64,000 nt of DNA from Gammaproteobacteria bacterium (GTDB taxonomy: Bacteria > Pseudomonadota > Gammaproteobacteria > GCA-002705445 > GCA-002716945), in NCBI GenBank assembly GCA_002716945.1, contig PBCF01000003.1, forward strand, positions 18,937-82,936. The letters are read 5' to 3'. Below the pieces are notes generated by a model that made no database searches, was not told the origin of the DNA, and was given only the letters and a program-made list of their open reading frames with translations. Shown in pieces: positions 53,023-60,873 of the stretch. The position numbers were made by a program, and so were the translations under genes. Every line of letters starts with the position of its first letter. Position 1 is the stretch's first letter.

Positions 53023-53697
53023 ATGTGGGAATCAGAAGAAAAAAAAGTAATTGAAAGTAAAGCTGAAATGATTGATGTTTTATATACGATAGAATGTACT
53101 ACACTGCCGTACGACCATGCTTTTGATTTGTCTAATGAAATAACAAAAAAATTACCATGGTTAATTAAAAATGATTTGAACGGTATTCAAACTTTACATG
53201 GTCCAGAATCAGGTAATGGTTGGACCAGAGCTGAAAATGAAACAATCTTCTTATCTAAAAGAACTAAATTGACTTTAAGGATTTCAAAAGACCAAATTGA
53301 AAATGCTAAAGAATTAGAAAATATTAAAATCAATATTGCAGGAAATATTTTAAAAATTAAAAACCTAACTCTTAAACCATTTTCTATTTCAAGAGTTCTC
53401 TTTTGCAGATGTGTTTTAAGTGATGAAAATATTGGAGAAAATGAATTTTTAGATAATACATTTAATCAATTGAAAAACTATAATATAACAATCAAAAAAT
53501 CACTATGTGGAAAAAGCAGATCTATAACTCTAGATGGTAAAAATAATTTTACTAGAAGTTTGATGTTAGCAGGCTTATCAAGGGAGGATTCAATTAAATT
53601 GCAAGATATAGGAATTGGAAGGGGAAGAATTTTTGGATGTGGTATTTTTTTACCTCACAAATCTATCGACGCTGTAGATAATTTCAAAGAAGAATAA
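53023..53697 (+). CDS. orphan Cas6-like RAMP protein (Cmx6/type I-MYXAN type)
   Basis: 224 aa. Near the C terminus, residues 197-207 read GIGRGRIFGCG, an exact fit to the RAMP glycine-rich loop GhGxxxxxGxG, followed by FLPHK. The N-terminal part DVLYTIECTTLPYDHAFDL, then LHGPESGNGW, LSKRTKLTLR and GLSREDSIKLQD, resembles the Cas6/Cmx6 family as I remember it. H32 or H59 could be catalytic. Cas6 proteins cut precursor CRISPR RNA, but no array or other cas gene is in the window, and the neighbours are sulfur genes. Binding or cutting of another RNA is possible. Family confidence is good; function is unknown. Confidence 0.72.
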   Translation: MWESEEKKVIESKAEMIDVLYTIECTTLPYDHAFDLSNEITKKLPWLIKNDLNGIQTLHGPESGNGWTRAENETIFLSKRTKLTLRISKDQIENAKELENIKINIAGNILKIKNLTLKPFSISRVLFCRCVLSDENIGENEFLDNTFNQLKNYNITIKKSLCGKSRSITLDGKNNFTRSLMLAGLSREDSIKLQDIGIGRGRIFGCGIFLPHKSIDAVDNFKEE

Positions 53698-53778
53698 ATT
53701 TTGCATTGTTTGATATAGACTTATAGTTCTCAGTATATTAGAATTTTGCAATATAGCTTAACTGTTAAAATAAATATT

Positions 53779-54117
53779 ATGAAACTAGATTTAGATGGAA
53801 AAGAGATAGAACTCACAGACACTGGATTCTTAGCCAATATTGATGATTGGAATGAAGATATTGCTAAACTACTTGCTGAACAGGAGAAAATAGAACTTAC
53901 CGATAAACATTGGGATGTTATAAATTACTTGAGAGATGAATTTATAAATAATAAAGAGAATCAACCTAATACAAGAAATATGGTTAAGGACTTAGGGAAA
54001 CTTTGGAACGAAAAAATTGATACAAAAGCACTTTTCGACTTGTTCCCAGGTAATCCTAGCAAACAAGCAGGAAGAATTGCTGGGCTGCCTGAAAGCAGAA
54101 GAAAAGGTGGTTATTAA
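53779..54117 (+). CDS. RspA-type DsrC paralogue without cysteines
   Basis: The start is taken at ATG 53779 (MKLDLDGKEIELTDTGFLANI), not 53746, giving 112 aa. It is clearly homologous to DsrC/TusE (IDDWNEDIAKLLAEQE...HWDVINYLRDE...LFDLFPGNPSKQAGRIAGLP), but the C-terminal arm ends SRRKGGY and the whole protein has no Cys. It therefore cannot carry sulfur. Cysteine-free DsrC-family members have been grouped as RspA and are thought to be regulatory. It overlaps the next gene by 1 nt. Confidence 0.85.
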   Translation: MKLDLDGKEIELTDTGFLANIDDWNEDIAKLLAEQEKIELTDKHWDVINYLRDEFINNKENQPNTRNMVKDLGKLWNEKIDTKALFDLFPGNPSKQAGRIAGLPESRRKGGY

Positions 54118-54350
54118 TGAGTGATGCTAAAAATACGAAAGCTCTTGAAGAAGAAAGAAAAAAAATCATAGCACGATTGTTGGAAATACAAAAAAAATTT
54201 ATGGAACTTGAAAGAGAAAAAGGCGTGACTGAAAAAGATATACATCACAACCCTGAAGGAATTATAAAAGAATATAAAGATGAACATGAGAAATTAGCTA
54301 ATCGTCTTGTAGATATAGCGCATGAATTAAAAGGCTCTATACGCACGTAA
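54117..54350 (+). CDS. small coiled-coil hypothetical protein
   Basis: 77 aa, almost entirely charged helix (ALEEERKKIIARLLEIQKKFMELEREK). No Cys and no signal peptide; no family recognised. Its start codon overlaps the rspA stop (TAATG) and its end overlaps the next start, so translation is coupled to both neighbours. Confidence 0.6.
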   Translation: MSDAKNTKALEEERKKIIARLLEIQKKFMELEREKGVTEKDIHHNPEGIIKEYKDEHEKLANRLVDIAHELKGSIRT

Positions 54351-54544
54351 TGAATAAAGACTATTTTGATAAAATAACTGAATTGGAAAAAATGAATGTA
54401 TCTGAAGAATATATTCTTGGATGGCAAGAAGGTTATCAAAAAAGCCCAAAAGTTGAAGAGCAAAATTTATCAGATGCCTACGAAGCTGGATATGAAGACG
54501 GGGAAAATCAATCCATAGATAATGCTCAAAAATTCAAGAAATAA
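54350..54544 (+). CDS. small acidic hypothetical protein
   Basis: 64 aa with two similar short blocks, GWQEGYQKSP and DAYEAGYEDGE, which may be an internal G-x2-x-GY repeat. No known family. It starts in the stop codon of the coiled-coil gene and ends 2 nt before the convergent gene. Confidence 0.55.
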   Translation: MNKDYFDKITELEKMNVSEEYILGWQEGYQKSPKVEEQNLSDAYEAGYEDGENQSIDNAQKFKK

Positions 54545-54546
54545 AA

Positions 54547-55110
54547 TTATTCTTTTGTAATTGACTCAAAAGTTTCAATAATTTTTTTACAAATATCCTT
54601 AGCATCAATATCTACTATCTGATCCATAATCCACTTGTTAGTTTGACTCAAACCCATAGCATCTTGAATTTTTTTAGCTAAGTGTCTATAAATGGAATAA
54701 TTATTTTCTTTTTTTCCAAATGAGTATTCTGAATATTCTGTTGATCGCAGATTTAAAGTATTTATATATCCTTTCTTGTAATCACCCTGCCCAAATAAAT
54801 CTTCACAGTTATCTTGCATAATACGTGCTGATTGACTGCCTAAAGCATTCATAATACTTAAACGATTTTCATCTGAAGACGAACTAAGATATAAAAGACG
54901 ATCGATTATATGTATTTGAAAAGACATATACTCAACTATTACCGTCACTCTTTGATGGTCAGAATTATATTCATAATCATCGCCATGGAGTTGCCTTGCT
55001 CTATCAAGAGCAATTTTCCATGATATGTATGATAAGGCACTAGCAATATCATCAGCGCTTTTTTTACCTTTAGCGGTTTTAGACCATTTATTCTTAATTC
55101 TTATAGCCAT
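54547..55110 (-). CDS. hypothetical all-helical protein
   Basis: ATG 55110 (MAIRIKNKWSKTAKGKKSADDIASAL) is preferred over the track start, giving 187 aa. The N terminus is basic and the rest is predicted mostly helical, without membrane segments or a signal peptide. No family is recognised. It is the only minus-strand gene inside the accessory cluster, so it is separately expressed, with its own promoter between it and the oxygenase gene at 55179. Confidence 0.6.
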   Translation of the reverse strand: MAIRIKNKWSKTAKGKKSADDIASALSYISWKIALDRARQLHGDDYEYNSDHQRVTVIVEYMSFQIHIIDRLLYLSSSSDENRLSIMNALGSQSARIMQDNCEDLFGQGDYKKGYINTLNLRSTEYSEYSFGKKENNYSIYRHLAKKIQDAMGLSQTNKWIMDQIVDIDAKDICKKIIETFESITKE

Positions 55111-55178
55111 TATTAATTGATATTTTCCCAACAAAAATGCATCATTTTATACTATAGATTTATCAGAAAATTACACAA

Positions 55179-55772
55179 ATGAACATACAAATACAAAAAA
55201 GATTAATTGAAGTAAAATCAGGTACATTTATTTTCGAATTTAATGATTCTATAGACAAATCAAAATGCGAAGAAATGATCGAAAGATTTGAAAAATCAAA
55301 AGATGAACATTATAAAGGTCGTATTGGACAAAACATGAAAGAGGATCCCGATGTAAAACGTTCTACAGATATGGTTATCAGTGGAAAAGATAATTGGAAA
55401 GACATTGATGAATTATTATTTACTAGTTTATCCAAAGCCTTGAGTGCTCTGAAAAAAGAATATGATTTTTTTAAAGGATCATTTAAGGATGTTGGGTATG
55501 CAATCCAAAGAACAGAACCTGGAGAATTTTTCAATTGGCATATAGATAGTGGAAGTCATCAACTTAGTGATCGACAATTAGTTGCAATCTGGTATTTAAA
55601 TGATGTTTCCGGTCCAGGTGGTGAAACAGAATTTTTAAATCAAGATGTTAAAATAAAACCTGAAATTGGTAAGTTAATATTATTTCCTCCATTTTGGACA
55701 CATGAACATCGTGGTGTTAAACTTCAAAATGGAATTAAATATATCGCAACTACTTGGATTGTATTTAAATAA
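55179..55772 (+). CDS. prolyl-4-hydroxylase-like Fe(II)/2-oxoglutarate oxygenase
   Basis: A 197-aa P4Hc-type oxygenase. Ligands: H121 and D123 in FNWHIDSG, a distal His in FWTHEHRGV (H175 or H177), and K187 in GIKYIAT for the 2-oxoglutarate carboxylate. WYLNDV...GGETEFL is the usual core. It probably hydroxylates a protein or peptide side chain, though small-molecule substrates are known. It overlaps the TrpD2-like gene by 1 nt. It is the second 2OG oxygenase of the cluster. Confidence 0.8.
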   Translation: MNIQIQKRLIEVKSGTFIFEFNDSIDKSKCEEMIERFEKSKDEHYKGRIGQNMKEDPDVKRSTDMVISGKDNWKDIDELLFTSLSKALSALKKEYDFFKGSFKDVGYAIQRTEPGEFFNWHIDSGSHQLSDRQLVAIWYLNDVSGPGGETEFLNQDVKIKPEIGKLILFPPFWTHEHRGVKLQNGIKYIATTWIVFK

Positions 55773-56893
55773 TGAATATGTCAAATATACAAAAATTATC
55801 AGCTGATGAATTAATGAAATCTGTAATTCAAAAAATAGCTACAGGCCCCACTCAAAGTAAAGACATAAGCAGGGAAGAAGCAAAACAATGTATGTCAAAT
55901 ATTCTTGATAATAAAATTGATGAAGTAAGAACTTCTATATTTTTAATTGCATTACGGATGAAGAGAGAAACAGATGACGAGAATTTAGGTATTCATGACG
56001 CAATAATAGAGACGACTAAAACCGAAAACATTTCAATTAATAATTTAGTTAACATTGCAGATCCTTATGATGGTTTCACTAGGCATATTCCTTCTTCAGC
56101 ATTTATACCTCCAGTGTTAGCCGAACTTGAATTACCAACTATTTCTCATGGTTTAGAAACCGTAGGGCCTAAATATGGTTGCACGCATCATATGACTTAT
56201 AAAGAACTTGGATTAAATCCAAACTTAACTCACGATCAAAATATTGAAAGATTGTTAGATCCTAAAATTGGATGGGGTTACATTGATCAAAGTCAATTTA
56301 ATAACAAATTGTTTAATTTAATGCCGCTTAGAAAGAAAATAATAAAAAGACCTGCTATCACTACAGTTGAAGTATTGGTTAAACCAATATCTGCTAAAAA
56401 AAATCATTTTGTTACTGGATATGTTCATAAAGCATATCCTCCTGTCTATTTGAAACTAGCAAGAAATGCTGGGTTTGATTCTTCGATAGTCTTAAGAGGT
56501 ACTGAAGGAGGAATAATCCCTTCTTTAAGCCAAACCAGTAAAGCATTTTATTATAAAAATACGAATGAAGATGATCAAATCGAACAATATAACCCTAAAA
56601 AAGACTGTGGAATAGATCAATCAATTAGGGCGGTAGAGATACCAAAAAATGCATCTACAACATCTGCTGTTGATAAGATTGAATCTAAAATAGAACCTCT
56701 TGATATAGCAAAGGAAAGTGTTAAACAAGGAATGGATGCTCTTAAAGGTAAAGATGGCCCAATGAAAGACTGTATAATATTTGGGGCATCTATTATTTTG
56801 AGCAAAATAACTGGACATGATATAAATCATAGTAAGAATGAAATTAAAAAAGTTTTAGATTCTGGAAGTGCAGTTGAGAGAATGAAAATATGA
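55772..56893 (+). CDS. TrpD2/YbiB-like protein (anthranilate phosphoribosyltransferase fold)
   Basis: A 373-aa protein with the N-terminal helical bundle (AKQCMSNILDNKIDEVRTSIFLIALRMKRET) and the family 3 glycosyltransferase fold (ADPYDGFTRHIPSSAFIPPVLAEL, HGLETVGPKYGCTHHM). The PRPP-binding glycine motif of real TrpD is not visible, so amino-acid synthesis is unlikely. The E. coli relative YbiB binds nucleic acid. It is coupled to its neighbours by 1-4 nt overlaps. Confidence 0.72.
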   Translation: MNMSNIQKLSADELMKSVIQKIATGPTQSKDISREEAKQCMSNILDNKIDEVRTSIFLIALRMKRETDDENLGIHDAIIETTKTENISINNLVNIADPYDGFTRHIPSSAFIPPVLAELELPTISHGLETVGPKYGCTHHMTYKELGLNPNLTHDQNIERLLDPKIGWGYIDQSQFNNKLFNLMPLRKKIIKRPAITTVEVLVKPISAKKNHFVTGYVHKAYPPVYLKLARNAGFDSSIVLRGTEGGIIPSLSQTSKAFYYKNTNEDDQIEQYNPKKDCGIDQSIRAVEIPKNASTTSAVDKIESKIEPLDIAKESVKQGMDALKGKDGPMKDCIIFGASIILSKITGHDINHSKNEIKKVLDSGSAVERMKI

Positions 56894-57330
56894 ACGATAT
56901 AATCGCATTTAATTGGCAGGATAGAGATACATGGAATAAATCTGCATACAATACATTATGGTGTTTGATTGGTTGTAGTATAGGTGATTTAGGAACTATT
57001 TATTATTTTCAAGTGACAGGCATTCCATGGACAACAATGTCAATAATGCTATTAGCTATGTTTAATGGAATTCTTACAAGTATTATTTTAGAAACAATAA
57101 TACTTCTGAAACAAATGACTTTTGTTATTGCACTTAAAACCGCTATGGGTATGAGTTTAATTTCTATGATAAGTATGGAATTGGCAATGAATCTTGTAGA
57201 TGTAATCATAACTGGTGGAGCAAGATTAAATTTTTATGTTGTGCCGATTATGTTGATTGCTGGATTTATAACACCTTGGCCATATAATTATTGGAGACTT
57301 AAGAAATTTGGATCGGGTTGTTGTAATTAA
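56890..57330 (+). CDS. DUF4396 membrane protein
   Basis: 146 aa with four helices. Characteristic blocks: WNKSAYNTLWCLIGCSIGDLG, MELAMNLVD and PYNYWRLKKFG. DUF4396 proteins are inner-membrane proteins of unknown function, often found in metal- or redox-associated clusters. It is the last plus-strand gene of the cluster and overlaps the convergent exbB by 4 nt. Confidence 0.75.
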   Translation: MNDIIAFNWQDRDTWNKSAYNTLWCLIGCSIGDLGTIYYFQVTGIPWTTMSIMLLAMFNGILTSIILETIILLKQMTFVIALKTAMGMSLISMISMELAMNLVDVIITGGARLNFYVVPIMLIAGFITPWPYNYWRLKKFGSGCCN

Positions 57331-57956
57331 TTAATATTGGCGGTAAATATTTGTGTTACATAGTTTTCAATATTATTTTTCAGTTTATTAGTGAGAGATC
57401 GAAACCACGCTTCACAAATTACAATTGGTATGGCAACACTCAAACCTGCTGCAGTTGTTAATAAAGCCTCCCAAATACCACCTGATAACATTGATGGATC
57501 AACGTTCTTACCTGCTACTTCCATTTGTTGAAAAGCATCAATCATACCAAATACAGTACCTAATAGTCCTAGGAGTGGAGCTATTGTTGCTATAACCTGT
57601 AATGAATCAAGTTTCTGATTATAAAATTCTAATCTCTCATCACATAGTCTGGTAACTTCTTCTCTGATATCACTCTCTTGTTTTTCTGTGAGTTTTTTAT
57701 TTTTTAATAATTGATACATTGTAAATGATAGAACTTCTGCTACAGGATGCATAATATTTTGAATAGAATCATAAGCGTCATTCTTATCATCCTCTACCCA
57801 TGCTTGAATGCTTTTATCGATAGTTGCATGTTCAAAAAAGTTCGTGAGATAAAACTGATGAAATTTGTATAAAATTACGGCTAAGGCAAATATAGATAAC
57901 AATAATAGTATGATTATTATTGGTCCGCCAAGTTCTAATAATGCATTAATTTCCAT
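57327..57956 (-). CDS. exbB: ExbB/TolQ-type proton channel subunit
   Basis: A 209-aa MotA/TolQ/ExbB protein with three helices; the core is VIATIAPLLGLLGTVFGMIDAFQQM and GIWEALLTTAAGLSVAIP. It couples proton motive force to TonB. It is encoded downstream of the copper receptor on the same strand, while exbD is 5.4 kb away on the other strand, so the usual exbB-exbD pair is split. Confidence 0.9.
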   Translation of the reverse strand: MEINALLELGGPIIIILLLLSIFALAVILYKFHQFYLTNFFEHATIDKSIQAWVEDDKNDAYDSIQNIMHPVAEVLSFTMYQLLKNKKLTEKQESDIREEVTRLCDERLEFYNQKLDSLQVIATIAPLLGLLGTVFGMIDAFQQMEVAGKNVDPSMLSGGIWEALLTTAAGLSVAIPIVICEAWFRSLTNKLKNNIENYVTQIFTANIN

Positions 57957-57970
57957 ATATATTCAGGCTC

Positions 57971-58024
57971 AATGGTTGAATTAGTAATGCTAGATTAGCT
58001 TAAATAATAACTTTTTCAACCATT
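57971..58024 (-). terminator. long-loop inverted repeat between copper receptor and exbB
   Basis: AATGGTTGAA and TTCAACCATT can form a 10-bp stem with a 34-nt loop in the receptor-exbB gap. No U-tract is visible; it may be a processing or attenuation hairpin instead. Confidence 0.35.
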
Positions 58025-58050
58025 AATCCTGACTTTATTTGCACTAATAC

Positions 58051-60138
58051 TCAAAAATCATAAATAACAGATCCCCAAAAACTTCTACCTGGCTCATCGA
58101 CTCTATCGGCATCAGAATCAACTGCGTTGGTGGTGTTTAAATGGGTTGCATATCGCTTATCTGTCAAATTAGTGACTCCTAGGGTAAATTTATAATTAGG
58201 TGTTGGTTCAAAACCTGCGTAAAGATCATAAACCACATAACCTCCTGTTTTTCCTACATCATAGACACGAGTATCAACCTTTCCTTGGGTATCAGCAAAG
58301 CGCGCTCTAATACCATAATTACTTGATACGGTCTTATAATCGATACTCATGTCACCAGATAAGGGCATAATTTGTGGTAATGCAATATTAGTCGAATCAT
58401 CATCCCCACGCGTATAGTTTAAATTTAATGTAGTTGATAATTGCGGAGACAATGATTTAATGATAGATAATTCATATCCCCATATAGTTGCATCTACGTT
58501 TTTATATTTTTGCGCATCAGTTGCATCATTATCAAAAGTTGTATCTGTTGCGCTCATTGATGCACGATAGGTTGTGACATAATCATCTACATCATTATGA
58601 TAGATAGAAGTTATGACATTGGCATTCATTATATTGCCAGTGTAACCAAACTCGAAAGTATTATGAGTTTCTTCTTTTAAATTTGGATTACCAATGTTTC
58701 TTCTTCTATATTTTCCTGCCATCATCATAGAAGTCTTAGCTGAATATAATTCAGTAGCATCTGGAGTTCTTTGATTTCGACTAAATGAAATATAATATTT
58801 ACCATCGTTAGTATTTTTGGCATATCTTAAAAATCCACTTAGATTATTAAAATCTCTTTTCTCTGCAGTTACTCCGTATAGACTATTAGCGGTAACTTGG
58901 AGAGCATGATCACTGCCAGGATCATCTGCAGCTCTTGTAGCGTGAGTTTCTATTTGATCAAGTCTTAATCCATAACTCATAGTTGTGTTCGTGTTTAACT
59001 TGTTATCTTTCTCTAAGAAAATTCCAAGTTTTTCGATTTCAACTCCTGGCCATAAATAAGTCAAATGATAATTAGTACCACTGATCATCATGTTTTGTTC
59101 AGCATCTCGAGTATTTTCTTCATAATCTATTCCTACTCGAATGTTATCGCCTATAGTTCCAATTATTCTGCCACCATGTGTATCGGACGCAGCTGGAGTT
59201 TTCATTTTCATTTCACTAGCTCTTTCTGCATCAGATCTGACGGTAAAATTATCCATAAAGTGATCCATGTCAGATTGAAATAATTCAATGTTCAGATTGC
59301 TGAACGGCCCAACTGGGTTAGGATTACGATATTTGAAGCTGTAAACATCTGTATAACTGTAAACTATATCCATTAGTAAACCAGCATACTCAACATTTTC
59401 TTGTTTATTATTGTCATATATAAATTCAATTTTTGTTCCATCTAATGACTTTTGTCCCAGGATAATTGCATAGTCAGATGTTCGGTATCCAGTACCTGGT
59501 TTAATGCCTGTCCCTGTTTGGTATCTATCAGCATCAGAGTATGAACCATTGAATCTTATATATGTATTACCACTTCCCAATGTAATATCACCTATAGTAG
59601 TCGCAGCTTCCGAATTACTATCAAACGTCTGACCTAATTTTAAGTTATAAGATTTTTGTTTTCTTGAATCTTTATTGGACGTTATAAATGGAAGTGGTTC
59701 TGTGATACGTTCAAAACTTAATATACCTCCAGGCCCTCCTGCTCCAAACATTACAGATTGTGTTCCTTTTATTAAAGTAACGGAATCATAGTTTTCAATA
59801 TTTACATAGGTTGAGGCTGGATCCATTTTAGATGAACAAGAACCATATACCATGGCTCCATCCATAAATGTATTCAGTCTTTGATCACTCATGCCTCTGA
59901 TAGAAATATCTAACCCGTGCCCACCTCTTCTTATGGTTTCAACGCCATTGATATTTTTCATTAAGTCTCCACCATCTACTGGATTAAATGTTTTTATATC
60001 TTCAATGGCTTCGATTGTATTCATGGTGTCTTTTATAGCTGGGCCTATTATTTTAATCCCAGTTAATTTTTCATCAGCCATAACATTCATGTTTATACAT
60101 AAAATTGTGGCTATAAATATATTAAGTTTTTTTAGCAT
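58051..60138 (-). CDS. TonB-dependent copper receptor (OprC/NosA-like)
   Basis: A 695-aa receptor with a signal peptide ending near NVMA. The plug has DGGDLMKNINGVETIRRGG and FMDGAMVYGSCSSKMDP. C101 and M105 form the CxxxM site known from OprC, and H293/M295 (DHFMD) could be its HxM partner. The barrel ends in VIYDF. It probably imports Cu(I/II). Ribosome binding site AAGGGGGG. The PCu(A)C chaperone at 20695 and this receptor would together feed copper oxidases. Confidence 0.83.
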   Translation of the reverse strand: MLKKLNIFIATILCINMNVMADEKLTGIKIIGPAIKDTMNTIEAIEDIKTFNPVDGGDLMKNINGVETIRRGGHGLDISIRGMSDQRLNTFMDGAMVYGSCSSKMDPASTYVNIENYDSVTLIKGTQSVMFGAGGPGGILSFERITEPLPFITSNKDSRKQKSYNLKLGQTFDSNSEAATTIGDITLGSGNTYIRFNGSYSDADRYQTGTGIKPGTGYRTSDYAIILGQKSLDGTKIEFIYDNNKQENVEYAGLLMDIVYSYTDVYSFKYRNPNPVGPFSNLNIELFQSDMDHFMDNFTVRSDAERASEMKMKTPAASDTHGGRIIGTIGDNIRVGIDYEENTRDAEQNMMISGTNYHLTYLWPGVEIEKLGIFLEKDNKLNTNTTMSYGLRLDQIETHATRAADDPGSDHALQVTANSLYGVTAEKRDFNNLSGFLRYAKNTNDGKYYISFSRNQRTPDATELYSAKTSMMMAGKYRRRNIGNPNLKEETHNTFEFGYTGNIMNANVITSIYHNDVDDYVTTYRASMSATDTTFDNDATDAQKYKNVDATIWGYELSIIKSLSPQLSTTLNLNYTRGDDDSTNIALPQIMPLSGDMSIDYKTVSSNYGIRARFADTQGKVDTRVYDVGKTGGYVVYDLYAGFEPTPNYKFTLGVTNLTDKRYATHLNTTNAVDSDADRVDEPGRSFWGSVIYDF

Positions 60139-60221
60139 GTTATTTCCCCCCTTGGATTTAGTTTCGTTATATACACAATCAATAGATATGTGTAATCGTT
60201 ATTTAACTTTTAAAAAGAATT

Positions 60222-60542
60222 TTACAAGTGTAGGGGTGGAGAACGTTCTCTTGTTAGAATGAAAATATTAGAAGAGTCATGTTCTGTATATGAATTTAAA
60301 ATTAAACTATAGTTAGTCAATAACTTTATCTTTTCTGTTACAGACTTATCATTTTCATAATAAAAATCTGCGTTAATATTTAGATTAAGGTAATTATCTT
60401 GAATATCAGATAATTTACATATTGAATAATTAGACTCAAGTTTTGAAATATTATCAAAATTAGCATTGCTGGAATTTGCAACTAAGATAAAACTAATACC
60501 TAGTAGTAATACAAGAATGTAATTTATTGATATATTTCTCAT
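60222..60542 (-). CDS. small exported protein upstream of copper receptor, DUF2946-like tail
   Basis: ATG 60542 (MRNISINYILVLLLGISFILVANSSNA) is preferred over the track's GTG 60554 because GGGG lies 6 nt upstream; 106 aa. The N terminus is a signal peptide or membrane anchor. The C terminus SSNIFILTRERSPPLHL matches the tail of the ORF at 455-694. It lies 83 nt before the copper receptor gene. DUF2946 proteins are commonly found there. A palindrome GAGAACGTTCTC (60240-60251) lies in its last codons. Confidence 0.55.
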   Translation of the reverse strand: MRNISINYILVLLLGISFILVANSSNANFDNISKLESNYSICKLSDIQDNYLNLNINADFYYENDKSVTEKIKLLTNYSLILNSYTEHDSSNIFILTRERSPPLHL

Positions 60543-60587
60543 GAATAACCCCACTGACTAGTCTATATAATTTATGAGGATTTTCAA

Positions 60588-60623
60588 GTGTAGCAGGTTA
60601 CTTTTCACCATAACCTGCTACAC
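60588..60623 (-). terminator. 13-bp hairpin in the Fur-controlled leader
   Basis: GTGTAGCAGGTTA and TAACCTGCTACAC pair perfectly around a 10-nt loop. On the minus strand it is followed by TTGAAAATCC, so it lacks a proper U-tract; attenuator or 3' end hairpin. Confidence 0.5.
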
Positions 60624-60627
60624 AACT

Positions 60628-60654
60628 TCACATCGGAGAATGATGAAAGTTCTT
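60628..60654 (-). repeat. 27-nt direct repeat, copy B
   Basis: Identical over 27 nt (starting TCACATCGGAGAATG on the plus strand) to 60874-60900. It lies in the leader RNA and, like copy A, is followed on the minus strand by a strong hairpin. Confidence 0.9.
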
Positions 60655-60741
60655 TGCAATTTTTTACAGGGTCGTCCTAGGGAAAGTTACTAGTTCTAAT
60701 ACAATATCGTAATAATTCGACAAAACACCCTGCATTTAACT

Positions 60742-60760
60742 GCAAATGAGAATCATTATC
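60742..60760. promoter_or_regulatory. fur box: Fur box
   Basis: GCAAATGAGAATCATTATC matches the 19-bp consensus GATAATGATAATCATTATC at 16 positions and overlaps the -10 element of the minus-strand promoter, so iron-loaded Fur would block it. Confidence 0.8.
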
Positions 60761-60786
60761 ATATAAGAATTGTCTTGTTCTGTCAA
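60758..60786 (-). promoter_or_regulatory. strong Fur-controlled sigma-70 promoter
   Basis: TTGACA-17 nt-TATGAT on the minus strand, nearly consensus. It is one of the two best promoters in the window, located in the gap between the FecA-like and copper receptor genes. Confidence 0.8.
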
Positions 60787-60828
60787 TAGGGATTGTAAGT
60801 TTTTTGAAATATTGACTCTAAAATAACA

Positions 60829-60854
60829 CAACCAGCTGAATATTCAGCTGGTTG
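60829..60854 (-). terminator. terminator after FecA-like receptor
   Basis: A perfect 26-nt palindrome made of two 13-nt arms (CAACCAGCTGAAT and its complement), followed on the minus strand by TGTTATTTTAG. It lies 45 nt after the receptor stop codon. Confidence 0.7.
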
Positions 60855-60873
60855 CATCACGTATAACTAACAC

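Larger units (their letters stand above)
60543..60751 (-). other. Fur-controlled leader RNA, possible sRNA
   Basis: The Fur-controlled promoter predicts a start near 60751, about 210 nt before the small ORF. The leader has a possible 23-codon ORF (MQGVLSNYYDIV... to TAA, 60664-60735) without a ribosome binding site, a closing stem CAGGGT/ACCCTG, repeat copy B and a 13-bp hairpin. It may be the 5' leader of the small ORF-copper receptor operon, or end at the hairpin as a small iron-responsive RNA. Confidence 0.45.

Noticed and set aside
53023-57330. CRISPR array accompanying the Cas6-like gene
   Set aside because: No regularly spaced repeats were found in the intergenic stretches of the window, all of which are short.
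59891-60262. Plus-strand ORF of 123 codons opposite the copper receptor start
   Set aside because: Overlaps the receptor N terminus and the small upstream ORF on the minus strand; composition is typical of antisense.
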